Part shown: in pieces, positions 7,539 through 14,998 of the stretch
How the letters are laid out: each line of letters opens with the position of its first letter
Numbering within the stretch: position 1 is the first letter of the stretch
NCBI RefSeq assembly: GCF_000226215.1
Contig: NZ_AGFF01000005.1
Span: 62,001 to 126,000 of the forward strand
DNA length: 64,000 bases
Direction of reading: 5' to 3'
DNA from: Dietzia alimentaria 72
Lineage (GTDB): Bacteria; Actinomycetota; Actinomycetes; Mycobacteriales; Mycobacteriaceae
Notes under the pieces: model-generated
Databases searched by the model: none
What the model was told of the DNA's origin: nothing
The model's input: only the letters and a program-made list of their open reading frames with translations
Position numbers and translations under genes: made by a program

Positions 7539-9632
7539 TCAGCGCACGTCGAAGGCCTGGCTCTCCCCCCGCACAGGGAACAGGCTGCCGTCGATCGCGC
7601 GGCCCGAGGCGGTGTAGACCACGCGGTACCGACCGGCCGGGGTCCCCGCCGGGATGTCCCAGGTGACGAGGGCGTTGGTCACGGTGAGGAACCCCTCGAA
7701 CACGATCATGGTGGACCAGTCGCCGTCGTCGTGGACCCGGACCCAGCCGCTTCCCTCGCGTCGTTCCACGGCGAGGTAGGTGTCACCTCGACGCAGGTCG
7801 GAGTTGGGATTTGTGCCGCAGAACCGGACGGTTACGCGTTGGCCGGTCCGGTAAGCGGCCAGGGGCGGGTCCAGGACGTCGCCGAAATTCCGGAGCGGCG
7901 CCGGGGTGTCCACCACCGGGTTGCCGAGCGGGGAGACCGGGATCTGGCTGGTGAGGTCGCGTTCGGAGGTCCCCGGATCCAGCGGGGTCCCGGCGCGCAG
8001 CGAGCGCGCGAGGTCGGCGGCGACCTGCTGAACGGCCGGCAGCGTCCAGGGGCCGAACAGCGTTGCGCCGCCCTCGTAGTTCTGTGCCGAATACTCTTCG
8101 GGAGTCGTGAGGTAGTGACCGTAGGCGTTGGAGTAACCCTGGATCGTGATGTGGTCTTCGGGTACGCCGAGTTCGGCGGCGAGGGTGCGGCGCAGGCGTA
8201 GTCCGGCCACCACCGTGGGCTCGAACCCCAGCGAGAACAGATAGTGACCACCGAGTCGGACCAGGTGGAATGGGTACACGCGCTGGACGGCGTGGGGGAC
8301 CAGGCCGACGGGCAGGAGAATGTCCTTGGCGCCGTGCGCCTCGCGGAGCCACGCCGGAACCACCACGTCGGCGATGGATTTGACCACGGGGTTGCCGCCG
8401 CGATCCCCCTCGGCGAAGGGCAGCTCGCCGCCACCGCCCCCGTCCTCCTGGCTGCCGGAGGCGAACGCCGCGCCGAGGGCGGCTGTCGCGGTGCGGTGGG
8501 TGCGGCCGTCGCCGGTGAACTCGGGACGGATCTCGACCGCCGACATGTCGACCCACCGGTGGCGCACGTCGATCCCGCTGCCGAGTGACCGCACGTCGCG
8601 GCCCACCTGCGCGCGGGCCGCAGCGAACTGACGCTCGCCGATGATGCGGGTGTTGTGCCACTCGTCGGCGGTCGGGCCCCGGCCGGGTGCCAGGTCGAGG
8701 TTGGGGCTCACGTCGCCGGGGTTGGTCTGGGCGAACGCCGTGATCAGCGCCGGTGTGCCCTCGGTCAAGTAGGTCTGCCCGGCCACCTCGCGCTCCCAGT
8801 GCCAGGCGGCGTAGCCCTTGTTGTCGGAGGAAGCGAGTTTGTTGTGCGACGTCATGGAGGTGGCGTGCGTAGCGAACCAGTTGAGCACGCCCACCAACTG
8901 CCCGCCCCGGGTGATCTGCAGCGACTGCGATCGCGGGTCGATCCCGGCGGGGAAATGGGCACGCTCGTCGACGGTGTCGCGATCGAACGAGCCACGCGAT
9001 CGGTTGACGCCGGCGTCGTGGAGGGCGCCGGTGGTCACGCCGACAGCGGACGGCGCGAGGTCGTGGTGCGCCATGCGGATCGCATCGACGATGCCGGCGC
9101 AGTTGGCCTCGAATGTGACGGGTCGAAAGCCCAGCATTGATAGATCGACCATCGGATGACCGGAGGTGCCGCCGGGCGCTACGTGGGTGTGCGTCGCGGT
9201 GACCACCACGTTGCCCTCGTGATAGGTCTCGCCGAACTCCGCGGCGAGGCGGCGCAGGACCTCCTGTTGAATCGACTGGAAGATCAGTCCGATTTCGGCG
9301 GTGACGTGGACGAACCGGGGTGACGACGACGAGTCCGCGAGCACGAACGCGCGCGCCCTCTGCCGGAGGTGTAGTCCTACGGAGTGCTGCTCGGTGTCCG
9401 CGTACCCGTTCATGCCCGCGCCCAACGGCTCGCCGGTGATGTCACCGATGCCACGGCCGACGTACATCGCAGTGGCCTGCCCGGACGCAACCGCCGGCAG
9501 AAGGGACTGCAGTGCCGTGGCCCCGCCTAGCGCAGCGGCTCCGGCTAGGACCGTGCGGCGACTGACGTTGCCCACGGAGGCGGCGTTCGTATTGCGTGTG
9601 TTCGGTGTACCGGTGGTCCGGTCGTCGTTCAT
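7539..9632 (-). CDS. Secreted neutral/alkaline ceramidase
   Basis: Exported hydrolase of 697 residues that splits ceramide-type N-acyl bonds into fatty acid and sphingoid base. The N-terminus carries a Tat-like signal (VSRRTVLAGAAALGG near residues 22-36). The catalytic domain shows the zinc-ligand region VTATHTHVAPGG, the NWFATHATSM segment, and GDVSPN, whose Ser matches the nucleophile of bacterial neutral ceramidases. The C-terminal 120 residues form the Ig-like domain of the family (from about VRFCGTNPNSD). ATG 9632 has GGGAG 5 nt upstream. Actinobacteria seldom make sphingolipids, so the substrate may be host or environmental, or another N-acyl lipid. Confidence 0.88.
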   Translation of the reverse strand: MNDDRTTGTPNTRNTNAASVGNVSRRTVLAGAAALGGATALQSLLPAVASGQATAMYVGRGIGDITGEPLGAGMNGYADTEQHSVGLHLRQRARAFVLADSSSSPRFVHVTAEIGLIFQSIQQEVLRRLAAEFGETYHEGNVVVTATHTHVAPGGTSGHPMVDLSMLGFRPVTFEANCAGIVDAIRMAHHDLAPSAVGVTTGALHDAGVNRSRGSFDRDTVDERAHFPAGIDPRSQSLQITRGGQLVGVLNWFATHATSMTSHNKLASSDNKGYAAWHWEREVAGQTYLTEGTPALITAFAQTNPGDVSPNLDLAPGRGPTADEWHNTRIIGERQFAAARAQVGRDVRSLGSGIDVRHRWVDMSAVEIRPEFTGDGRTHRTATAALGAAFASGSQEDGGGGGELPFAEGDRGGNPVVKSIADVVVPAWLREAHGAKDILLPVGLVPHAVQRVYPFHLVRLGGHYLFSLGFEPTVVAGLRLRRTLAAELGVPEDHITIQGYSNAYGHYLTTPEEYSAQNYEGGATLFGPWTLPAVQQVAADLARSLRAGTPLDPGTSERDLTSQIPVSPLGNPVVDTPAPLRNFGDVLDPPLAAYRTGQRVTVRFCGTNPNSDLRRGDTYLAVERREGSGWVRVHDDGDWSTMIVFEGFLTVTNALVTWDIPAGTPAGRYRVVYTASGRAIDGSLFPVRGESQAFDVR

Positions 9633-9849
9633 CGGGGCTCCCAGGGTGCGCGTACGGCAGGTGAGTCAGGTCACCTCGCTGCCGGTGACGGTACCCAACC
9701 GGACGCTCGTCCGGTGGATCACCTCGGGCGCGGCAACGACCGTGAGAACTAGGGTCGACGCCAGAAGACCCGGCTGGGATGGTGTCCCGGCCGGGCCTTC
9801 CGTGCTCATGGAAACTAGCGGGGCGTCGCAACCCCTGTCAGGCGAGAAT

Positions 9850-10452
9850 TCAGCCCTTGGCGGCAGCGTAGCGCTGGGCCACGTCCTCCCAGTTGACGAC
9901 GTTCCACCAGGCCTTGACGTAGTCCGGCTTCACGTTCTTGTACTGGAGGTAGAAGGCGTGCTCCCACATATCCAGCATCAGCAGCGGCGTGATGTTGATG
10001 GAGATATTGCCCTGCTGGTCGGTGAGCTGCTGGATGACCAAGCGCTGACCGATGTGGTCGTAACCCAGAACGGACCAGCCGGAACCCTGCAGCGTGGTGG
10101 CCGCAGCGTTGAAGTGTGCCTGGAACTTGTCGAACGAGCCGAACTCTGCGTTGATGGCGTCGCCCAGGTCGCCCTCGGGCTGGCCGCCACCGTTCGGCGA
10201 CATGTTGGTCCAGAACACCGAGTGGTTGGTGTGTCCACCGAGGTGGAACGCCAGGTTCTTGCTCAACAGCGGGGCCTTGGAGGAGATGGAGCCGTCCTCG
10301 CGGGCCGCAGCGAGCTGCTCGAGGGCATCGTTGGCGCCCTTGACGTAAGTGGCGTGGTGCTTGGAGTGGTGAAGCTCCATGATCTCGCCGGAGATGTGCG
10401 GCTCAAGAGCACCGTAGTCGTAGTCGAGATCGGGAAGAACGTACTCGGCCAT
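9850..10452 (-). CDS. sodA: Superoxide dismutase, Mn/Fe family (probably Mn type)
   Basis: Enzyme of 200 residues that converts superoxide to O2 and H2O2. It has the family N-terminus [20 protein letters not shown]. Metal ligands are the His of HSKHHATYV (near residue 28), the His of [11 protein letters not shown] (near 76), and Asp and His of [13 protein letters not shown]. Where the Fe enzyme of M. tuberculosis reads DHQTN, as I recall it, this protein reads DQQGN; Gln there is typical of Mn enzymes. Start ATG 10452 has AGAGAGGA 9 nt upstream. There is no signal peptide, as is usual for this family even where it is found outside the cell. Confidence 0.96.
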   Translation of the reverse strand: MAEYVLPDLDYDYGALEPHISGEIMELHHSKHHATYVKGANDALEQLAAAREDGSISSKAPLLSKNLAFHLGGHTNHSVFWTNMSPNGGGQPEGDLGDAINAEFGSFDKFQAHFNAAATTLQGSGWSVLGYDHIGQRLVIQQLTDQQGNISINITPLLMLDMWEHAFYLQYKNVKPDYVKAWWNVVNWEDVAQRYAAAKG

Positions 10453-10529
10453 GGTGGAGTGTCCTCTCTGTTAGGTGACAAGCTGCTCGCGAACGTTGCT
10501 CGTGGCGCCTGTCACGACTTCCACTTGCC

Positions 10530-10535
10530 ACCATA
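10530..10535 (-). promoter_or_regulatory. Possible -10 box (TATGGT) of sodA
   Basis: TATGGT on the minus strand implies transcription from about 10523 and a leader of about 70 nt to the Shine-Dalgarno-bearing start at 10452. Confidence 0.35.
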
Positions 10536-10600
10536 GTGATCTCGACAATGACGTGTTGGCACTGTTGGCAGGTGGCGCAGGTCCGTGCGCCTCGACCTGC

Positions 10601-10606
10601 CATGAT
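10601..10606 (+). promoter_or_regulatory. -10 box (CATGAT) of the NUDIX gene
   Basis: CATGAT ends 7 nt before GTG 10614. This supports a leaderless start there rather than at ATG 10602 or 10536. Confidence 0.4.
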
Positions 10607-10613
10607 CGGAGGG

Positions 10614-11051
10614 GTGGATCAGTCTGATACTTCGCCGGCCCGCGTCATCTCCGTCTCAGCGGTGGTGCTTACGCGCCCGGACGGCGCGGTGGTGACCGTG
10701 CGTAAGGCGGGCACCGACCGGTTCATGTTGCCGGGCGGCAAGTGGGAAGAGGGGGAGTCGCCTCTCGGCTGTGCGATACGAGAGGTCGGCGAGGAACTAG
10801 GAACGATCCTCGAACCTCAGGCCCTGACGCCGCTCGGACGGTTCGACACCGCCACAGCCAACGAACCCGGGTTCCTTCTGGTGTCGGAGGTCTTTGCGGC
10901 CGAGGTCGACGGACTGCAGGAACCACGCGCGGAGATCGCGGAGGCGCGCTGGGTCAGGCAAGCGGAGCTGAAGGGGATCGCCGAATTGGACGAGGCCGAC
11001 TGTGCACCGTGGGCGCCGCTGCTGGTCCGCGTGGCGCGCGTGTGCTTCTAG
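10614..11051 (+). CDS. NUDIX hydrolase
   Basis: Hydrolase of 145 residues for a nucleoside diphosphate linked to another moiety. The Nudix box is complete: GGKWEEGESPLGCAIREVGE with following ELGTI matches Gx5Ex7REUxEExGU. A beta-strand N-terminus (VISVSAVVLTRPDGAVVTVRK) precedes it. Such enzymes near sod and msrA may clean oxidised nucleotides, but the substrate cannot be read from sequence. GTG 10614 is preferred from the -10 spacing; in-frame starts exist at 10602 and 10536. The stop TAG shares the palindrome CTAG with the stop of the opposite small gene. Confidence 0.85.
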   Translation: MDQSDTSPARVISVSAVVLTRPDGAVVTVRKAGTDRFMLPGGKWEEGESPLGCAIREVGEELGTILEPQALTPLGRFDTATANEPGFLLVSEVFAAEVDGLQEPRAEIAEARWVRQAELKGIAELDEADCAPWAPLLVRVARVCF

Positions 11052-11221
11052 ATGATGATCAGCACGATGAGAACGACTAACAGTAGGGCAGCGATCGCCA
11101 CACTCACCCGAAGGTTGCGGCGCCGGACGTGATCGCTGCAGCCCGTCTCGTCGAAGTGTTGGCGTGGGTCACCTCTCAGAATGTCGCGCAACTCCTGCGC
11201 CGTGGACTTTGAAGCGGTCAC
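11048..11221 (-). CDS. Small C-tail-anchored membrane protein
   Basis: Protein of 57 residues (68 if the earlier GTG at 11254 is used) with no family I recognise. It has a charged N-terminal part (STAQELRDILRGDPRQHF), a basic stop-transfer-like run (DHVRRRNLRVS) and a single C-terminal hydrophobic helix (IAALLLVVLIVLIII) that ends the protein. This is the layout of a tail-anchored membrane protein with the N-terminus inside. GTG 11221 has GAGGGG about 9 nt upstream, and a TAGGGT box places transcription start near 11246. It overlaps the NUDIX gene by 4 nt, tail to tail. Confidence 0.55.
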   Translation of the reverse strand: MTASKSTAQELRDILRGDPRQHFDETGCSDHVRRRNLRVSVAIAALLLVVLIVLIII

Positions 11222-11252
11222 GTCTGGATTCCCCTCGGTCGTTCGTGGACCC

Positions 11253-11258
11253 ACCCTA
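11253..11258 (-). promoter_or_regulatory. -10 box (TAGGGT) of the small membrane-protein gene
   Basis: TAGGGT on the minus strand puts the mRNA start near 11246, about 25 nt before GTG 11221. Confidence 0.4.
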
Positions 11259-11314
11259 GCCCCGGAGTATGGCGTTCGTCACATCACATTCGGAGCACGA
11301 TCGTCGAACAGGGT

Positions 11315-11320
11315 TACGCT
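11315..11320 (+). promoter_or_regulatory. -10 box (TACGCT) of msrA
   Basis: TACGCT ends 6 nt before ATG 11327 and no Shine-Dalgarno is present, implying a leaderless mRNA. Confidence 0.5.
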
Positions 11321-11326
11321 GGCTGC

Positions 11327-12004
11327 ATGGGCTGGCTACAGGACGCGATCAGACAATCCGCAATGCGAAGGGCGACCGATGTCGTCGACGCCGAATCGGC
11401 GCTCCCGGGTCGGCAGGAGCCGATCACGGTGGCACCGGCGAATCTCGCCACGGGCAATCCGATGGTCCCGCCCTTCCCCGAGGGCTACGAGTCGATGGTG
11501 CTGGGGATGGGCTGCTTCTGGGGCGCCGAGAAAATTCTCTGGCAGATGGACGGGGTGTGGACCACCGCCGCCGGATACGCCGGGGGATGGACGCTCAACC
11601 CCACGTACGACGAGACCTGTACCGGCGCAACCGGCCATACCGAGGTTGTGCTGGTGGTATTCGACCCTGCGGTGCTCTCGGCGGAGGAACTGTTGGCCAC
11701 CTTCTTTGAGTGGCACGACCCGACCCAGGGAATGCGTCAGGGCAACGATGTGGGAACTCAGTATCGTTCAGCGATCTTCACTACCACGCCCGACCAGCTG
11801 GAAGCTGCACACCGGGTGGCGGCGAACTACCAGAAGGAACTTGATGCGGCCGGTTACGGGCCCCTGACCACCGAGATCGGCATGCTCGATGAGGTGCGGT
11901 CAGGTCAGTTCTCTTACGCCGAGGACGTCCATCAGCAATACCTGCTCAAGAACCCGGGCGGCTACGACTGCCACGTTCGCAGCGGTATCGCCTGCCCGAT
12001 CTGA
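11327..12004 (+). CDS. msrA: Peptide-methionine (S)-S-oxide reductase
   Basis: Repair enzyme of 225 residues that reduces methionine-S-sulfoxide in proteins and free amino acid. It has the active-site GCFWG with Cys63 as nucleophile, then GYAGG and the TGHTEVVLVVFDP segment. The C-terminal GYDCHVRSGIACPI holds two candidate resolving cysteines for thioredoxin recycling. The N-terminal extension of about 55 residues before the catalytic domain is usual for actinobacterial MsrA. Its place near sodA suggests an oxidative-stress neighbourhood; the same pairing is known from Corynebacterium glutamicum, as I recall. Confidence 0.95.
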   Translation: MGWLQDAIRQSAMRRATDVVDAESALPGRQEPITVAPANLATGNPMVPPFPEGYESMVLGMGCFWGAEKILWQMDGVWTTAAGYAGGWTLNPTYDETCTGATGHTEVVLVVFDPAVLSAEELLATFFEWHDPTQGMRQGNDVGTQYRSAIFTTTPDQLEAAHRVAANYQKELDAAGYGPLTTEIGMLDEVRSGQFSYAEDVHQQYLLKNPGGYDCHVRSGIACPI

Positions 12005-12069
12005 CCCTGTCGCGCTGGATGTTCGGCGGGGGGTGTTGGCGGACTACTTGGCCGTCTTGACTTCCCTGA

Positions 12070-12085
12070 CATCCGCACCCGTGCC
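12070..12085 (+). repeat. Partial copy of the GCATCCGCACCCGCGCCTG repeat
   Basis: CATCCGCACCCGTGCC matches the first 16 nt of the shared core with one mismatch (T for C). Confidence 0.45.
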
Positions 12086-12100
12086 ACATCCGCTCCTGTG

Positions 12101-12142
12101 GATGGCGTCCCGCCACCGCCTCGGCGCACGCGGGACGCCATG
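12101..12142. repeat. 42-nt palindromic element, copy 1
   Basis: Arms ATGGCGTCCCGC (12102-12113) and GCGGGACGCCAT (12130-12141) pair perfectly over 12 bp. An inner CGCC-TC-GGCG hairpin sits in the loop. Length, CCACCGCC core and layout match copies at 27867 and 55310. Confidence 0.75.
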
Positions 12143-12158
12143 CGCGGAGGCCGGCGTG

Positions 12159-12177
12159 CAGGCGCGGGTGCGGATGC
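12159..12177 (-). repeat. Inverted copy of GCATCCGCACCCGCGCCTG
   Basis: An exact 19-nt match, on the minus strand, to the two direct copies at 55210-55230 and 55262-55282. Confidence 0.75.
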
Positions 12178-12274
12178 TCGCGGACGCACATGCAGTCGCG
12201 GATGCTCGCTGGTTTAAATGGCGGAGAGGGCTGCTCCGGCGGCGCAGATGGCCTCAAGGGCCGGCTCTGGACAT

Positions 12275-12318
12275 GAGAAAAGGCCCGACCGGGAATTTCT
12301 TCCTGGTCGGGCCTTCTC
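12275..12318. terminator. Hairpin terminator between msrA and the cold-shock gene
   Basis: AAGGCCCGACC (12280-12290) pairs perfectly with GGTCGGGCCTT (12305-12315), with GAGA/TTCTC flanks. It suits the cold-shock gene on the minus strand and could also end msrA read-through. Confidence 0.75.
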
Positions 12319-12356
12319 GTCAATCCTGAGGGACGTCAGATTGCTCTGACGTCACA

Positions 12357-12560
12357 TCACAGAGCGGTGATGTTCTCCGCCTGCAGGCCCTTGGCGCCCT
12401 GCGCGACGTCGAAGGAAACCTGCTGGTTCTCCTCGAGCGAGCGGTAGCCCGAGCCCTGGATTGCGGAGAAGTGGGCGAAGACGTCGGCCGAGCCGTCGTC
12501 GGGGGCGATGAAGCCGAAGCCCTTGTCGGCGTTGAACCACTTCACGGTACCGGTAGCCAT
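12357..12560 (-). CDS. Cold-shock protein (CspA family)
   Basis: Nucleic-acid-binding protein of 67 residues, the whole length of one cold-shock domain. It shows [18 protein letters not shown] with the RNP1 motif KGFGFI and the RNP2 motif VFAHF, followed by [15 protein letters not shown]. Such proteins melt RNA secondary structure and help translation. The ATG at 12560 has AAAGGA about 8 nt upstream. About 260 nt of gene-free sequence lies upstream, less GC-rich than its surroundings, which fits a long regulated leader, but no defined cold-box was identified. A terminator follows the stop. Confidence 0.95.
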   Translation of the reverse strand: MATGTVKWFNADKGFGFIAPDDGSADVFAHFSAIQGSGYRSLEENQQVSFDVAQGAKGLQAENITAL

Positions 12561-12821
12561 ATTGGCGTCCTTTCGAGAGTTGATACTCCGCTTGTCGGAA
12601 TATCAGATGCTGCAGCAGAGAGCGTGCTGTGTGTTTCCCTGCGGTGCCGCACTGTCCTCTCGCAAGGACGGTGGATCTACAGAAATACAACGAACGATTT
12701 CGACTACTGAGCACCACCATACACACACCGGACGGCTTCGTCACCAACAATGTGACGATGAATACACGCGCCGCTCGTTCCGCGCTCCGCCAGCGACCGT
12801 ATCCGGGACTGAAATACCTGG
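12561..12821 (-). other. Upstream region and probable leader of the cold-shock gene
   Basis: 261 nt without a supported gene, A/T-richer than its neighbours between about 12660 and 12780. It includes a small inverted repeat GTCAC-N7-GTGAC at 12740-12756. Promoter and leader lie here, but no -10 box could be picked with confidence. Confidence 0.4.
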
Positions 12822-13211
12822 TCAGCGCGCTACCGAGCGGAGTTCGTCCGCGAGCACCATGGCGTGATTGTGCTCGGTATCCCGGGCGGCATAGGCGAGC
12901 ACCAGGTCTCCGTCGGCCGCCACAGCCGCCAGGCGGTCAACCTCACCTGCCGCCGGATCCCGGGCCAGCTCCTGCCGGTACCGCTCCGCGAACCGGTCGA
13001 AATCGAGTTCACCCTGGTGGAATTCGCGGCGCAGGTCCGGGGACGGGGCCACGTCTTTGCACCACTCGTCGTGATCGAAGGACTCCTTGCTGACGCCCCG
13101 GGGCCACAATCGGTCCACAAGGACGACGTGGGCGCCCTCGGGGTCGGACTCTCCCGAGACGAGGTCGTGGACACGTAGGCAGTACACAGACATGTACCCA
13201 GGTTCCGACAT
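12822..13211 (-). CDS. DUF488 family protein
   Basis: Cytoplasmic protein of 129 residues of the DUF488 family, whose function is not established. Family hallmarks are VLVDRLWPRGVSKESF near residue 34, the WCKDVAPSPDLRREFH segment, FAERYRQEL, and the C-terminal VLAYAARDTEHNHAMVLADEL. The start was set at ATG 13211, with AGGG 8 nt upstream; ATG 13193 six codons on is also possible. It is divergent from the DUF4328 gene, about 50 nt away, and its 3' end faces the cold-shock leader. Confidence 0.85.
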   Translation of the reverse strand: MSEPGYMSVYCLRVHDLVSGESDPEGAHVVLVDRLWPRGVSKESFDHDEWCKDVAPSPDLRREFHQGELDFDRFAERYRQELARDPAAGEVDRLAAVAADGDLVLAYAARDTEHNHAMVLADELRSVAR

Positions 13212-13254
13212 GCGGTCGCCCTGCGCCACCCGTCCGGATCGGCGCGCCTTGTGC

Positions 13255-13260
13255 CAGCAT
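13255..13260 (+). promoter_or_regulatory. Possible -10 box (CAGCAT) of the DUF4328 gene
   Basis: CAGCAT ends 7 nt before ATG 13268. Its first base is not T, so support is weak, but it favours 13268 over 13259. Confidence 0.25.
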
Positions 13261-13267
13261 GGTCGGC

Positions 13268-14110
13268 ATGACCACACCGCGGCGGCAGGGACAGTGGCGT
13301 TGGGTCGCGCACCCGCCGTGGAGGCCACCCGGTCCAGTCCAACGCCCGCCCGCCCCGCGGTACCGCTCCGGGCCCGCGTGGCGGACGCGCACTCCGGCTT
13401 ACACCTCGACTCCCCGGTGGGGGCTGCCGCTGATCGCGATCCCGCGTCCTCTGGAGCAGCAGCCCGCGCCGAAGCCCGCGAAGCTGGCCGCGGCCGCGCC
13501 CGGCATGATGTCCGCCGCTCGGTCGTGGTTCGTCGCCACTGCAGTCGCCCACGGGCTGCGCTACGCAGTGCTCGCCTGGTACGCGCACCGGCTCGCGCCC
13601 CGGTGGCTGGAGGCGGCCACCACAGCATTCGTGTGGGTGTCGGGGATCGTCGCTATCGCCATCGGGCTGGCTGCGGCGCTCACGGCCACCGCGTGGCTCG
13701 TCGAGGCCCGCCGGCGTGTGTATGCGCCCGCTCCGGACCCCCGGCCCCGGGCGGGCCTGTGGGCGGGCTGCCTCGTCGTCGTCGTCAATTTCTTCCGCAT
13801 CCCCGTGTACCTCGAAGAGTTGCGCAGGGCGTCGCCCCGTGCCCCGTCCCGAACCGACCTCCGGCGCTGGTGGGCCGCTTGGTTCGTCAACATGGTCGCC
13901 GTGGTCGTGGCCGTATGGAGGAGCACGGGCGAGGGCTCGCAAGCCGCCGCCGACAGCGTTCTCCTCACGGCACTCGCGGCCCTGGCGGCGAGCTGGGCCA
14001 TCACGGAGACACTGGCTGTCATGCGGAGTTTCGGCGATCTACCTCCGGTGTTTGCCCGGCGGTTCATCGTGAAGGGGATCGTGACGACGTCAGCATCTCG
14101 GAAGGAGTGA
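13268..14110 (+). CDS. DUF4328 multi-pass membrane protein
   Basis: Membrane protein of 280 residues. The first about 70 residues are Pro/Arg-rich and cytosolic. About six hydrophobic helices follow, among them FVATAVAHGLRYAVLAW, VWVSGIVAIAIGLAAALTATAW, WWAAWFVNMVAVVVAVW and LLTALAALAASWAI. The VYLEELRRASPRAP / RRWWAAWFVNMV pair fits the DUF4328 family, usually found in actinobacterial membrane proteins of unknown role. It ends 3 nt before the phosphodiesterase gene, so the two probably form an operon. Confidence 0.7.
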   Translation: MTTPRRQGQWRWVAHPPWRPPGPVQRPPAPRYRSGPAWRTRTPAYTSTPRWGLPLIAIPRPLEQQPAPKPAKLAAAAPGMMSAARSWFVATAVAHGLRYAVLAWYAHRLAPRWLEAATTAFVWVSGIVAIAIGLAAALTATAWLVEARRRVYAPAPDPRPRAGLWAGCLVVVVNFFRIPVYLEELRRASPRAPSRTDLRRWWAAWFVNMVAVVVAVWRSTGEGSQAAADSVLLTALAALAASWAITETLAVMRSFGDLPPVFARRFIVKGIVTTSASRKE

Positions 14111-14113
14111 GAC

Positions 14114-14938
14114 GTGACGGGCCCAGCGAACACCCACCTTCCGTCCCCCGTGTCAACGCGCAGCGGGGTCGTCGGCCACCGTGGTGCCTCCGCGGAATTT
14201 CCCGAACTCACCCTGATCTCCTTCCAGAAGGCGCTCGAGCAGGGTGCCGAGGCTCTCGAGGCGGACATCCGCCTCACCTCCGACGGGGTGCCCGTCCTCC
14301 TCCACGACCCCCGCACCACCCGGGTCGGCGACAAGGACCTATGGGTGCACGCCAGCACGCTCGACCAGCTCTCCGCCCTCGACGTGGGGTCGTGGCACCC
14401 CGTTCACCGGTCGCCCGAGCCCGTGCTCACGTTGCGCAGCCTCCTCGTCATGATGGAGGCGTACCCGCAGGTCAAGCTGTTCCTCGAGGCCAAGCATCCC
14501 GTGCCTTCCGGTGCCAGGATCGAGACCGCCCTCCACGATGAACTCACCTACTTCGGCATGGACAAGCCGGCGTCGTTCGCAGAGTCGCGGGCCGTGATGA
14601 TGAGCTTCTCCGTGCGGGCCGTGAGACGGTTCCGGCAGCTGGCCGGGGGAGTGCCCACGGTGCAGCTGCGGGAACGCCGCAACGTGCTCAAGTCGTGGCC
14701 GGCCGAAGGGTGCGGCGCTCAGCTGATGGGCCCGAGCATCGGGACCCTCCGGGCCCGGCCGTGGTTGGTGGAGTACTGGCGGTCGCGGGGCATGGGCACG
14801 TATTGCTGGACCGTCGACGAACCCGCTGATCTCCTCCTGTGCCGCGATCTCGGCGTGGACTGGGTGGGCACCAACGTCCCCGCGCGAGCGCTGACGGTCC
14901 TCGAAGGCGGCAGTCGCGGGAGCGGTCAGGAATTCTGA
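14114..14938 (+). CDS. Glycerophosphodiester phosphodiesterase (GlpQ1-like)
   Basis: Enzyme of 274 residues that hydrolyses glycerophosphodiesters to glycerol-3-phosphate and an alcohol. The GDPD signature is present: HRGASAEFPE with His22, then Glu49 and Asp51 of EALEADIRL, and LLHDP with His64 as acid/base. Lys and Glu of LFLEAKHP belong to the same active site. No signal peptide is visible, so a cytoplasmic role in phospholipid head-group recycling is likely. The start has AAGGAG upstream in the end of the preceding gene. In M. tuberculosis glpQ1 lies in the corresponding chromosomal neighbourhood, as I recall. Confidence 0.9.
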   Translation: MTGPANTHLPSPVSTRSGVVGHRGASAEFPELTLISFQKALEQGAEALEADIRLTSDGVPVLLHDPRTTRVGDKDLWVHASTLDQLSALDVGSWHPVHRSPEPVLTLRSLLVMMEAYPQVKLFLEAKHPVPSGARIETALHDELTYFGMDKPASFAESRAVMMSFSVRAVRRFRQLAGGVPTVQLRERRNVLKSWPAEGCGAQLMGPSIGTLRARPWLVEYWRSRGMGTYCWTVDEPADLLLCRDLGVDWVGTNVPARALTVLEGGSRGSGQEF

Positions 14939-14985
14939 CCGGCGCCGCGACGGGCGTCCTGCGCACTGGCGGCGGAGGTGCACCG

Positions 14986-14991
14986 TATCGT
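14986..14991 (+). promoter_or_regulatory. -10 box (TATCGT) of the DUF5926 gene
   Basis: TATCGT ends 7 nt before GTG 14999. This decides the start in favour of 14999 over in-frame GTG codons at 14978 and 14990. Confidence 0.45.
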
Positions 14992-14998
14992 GGCCGTC

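Larger units (their letters stand above)
12005..12356. other. Convergent intergenic region rich in repeats (msrA / cold-shock gene)
   Basis: A stretch of 352 nt with no gene. In order it holds a partial copy of the CATCCGCACCCG repeat, a 42-nt palindromic element, an inverted full repeat copy, two direct copies of CGGATGCTCGC (12171-12181 and 12199-12209), and a terminator hairpin. Confidence 0.7.

Noticed and set aside
12357-12750. N-terminal extension or overlapping ORF upstream of the cold-shock gene
   Set aside because: It is in a different frame, has no domain and no Shine-Dalgarno, and covers the probable leader.
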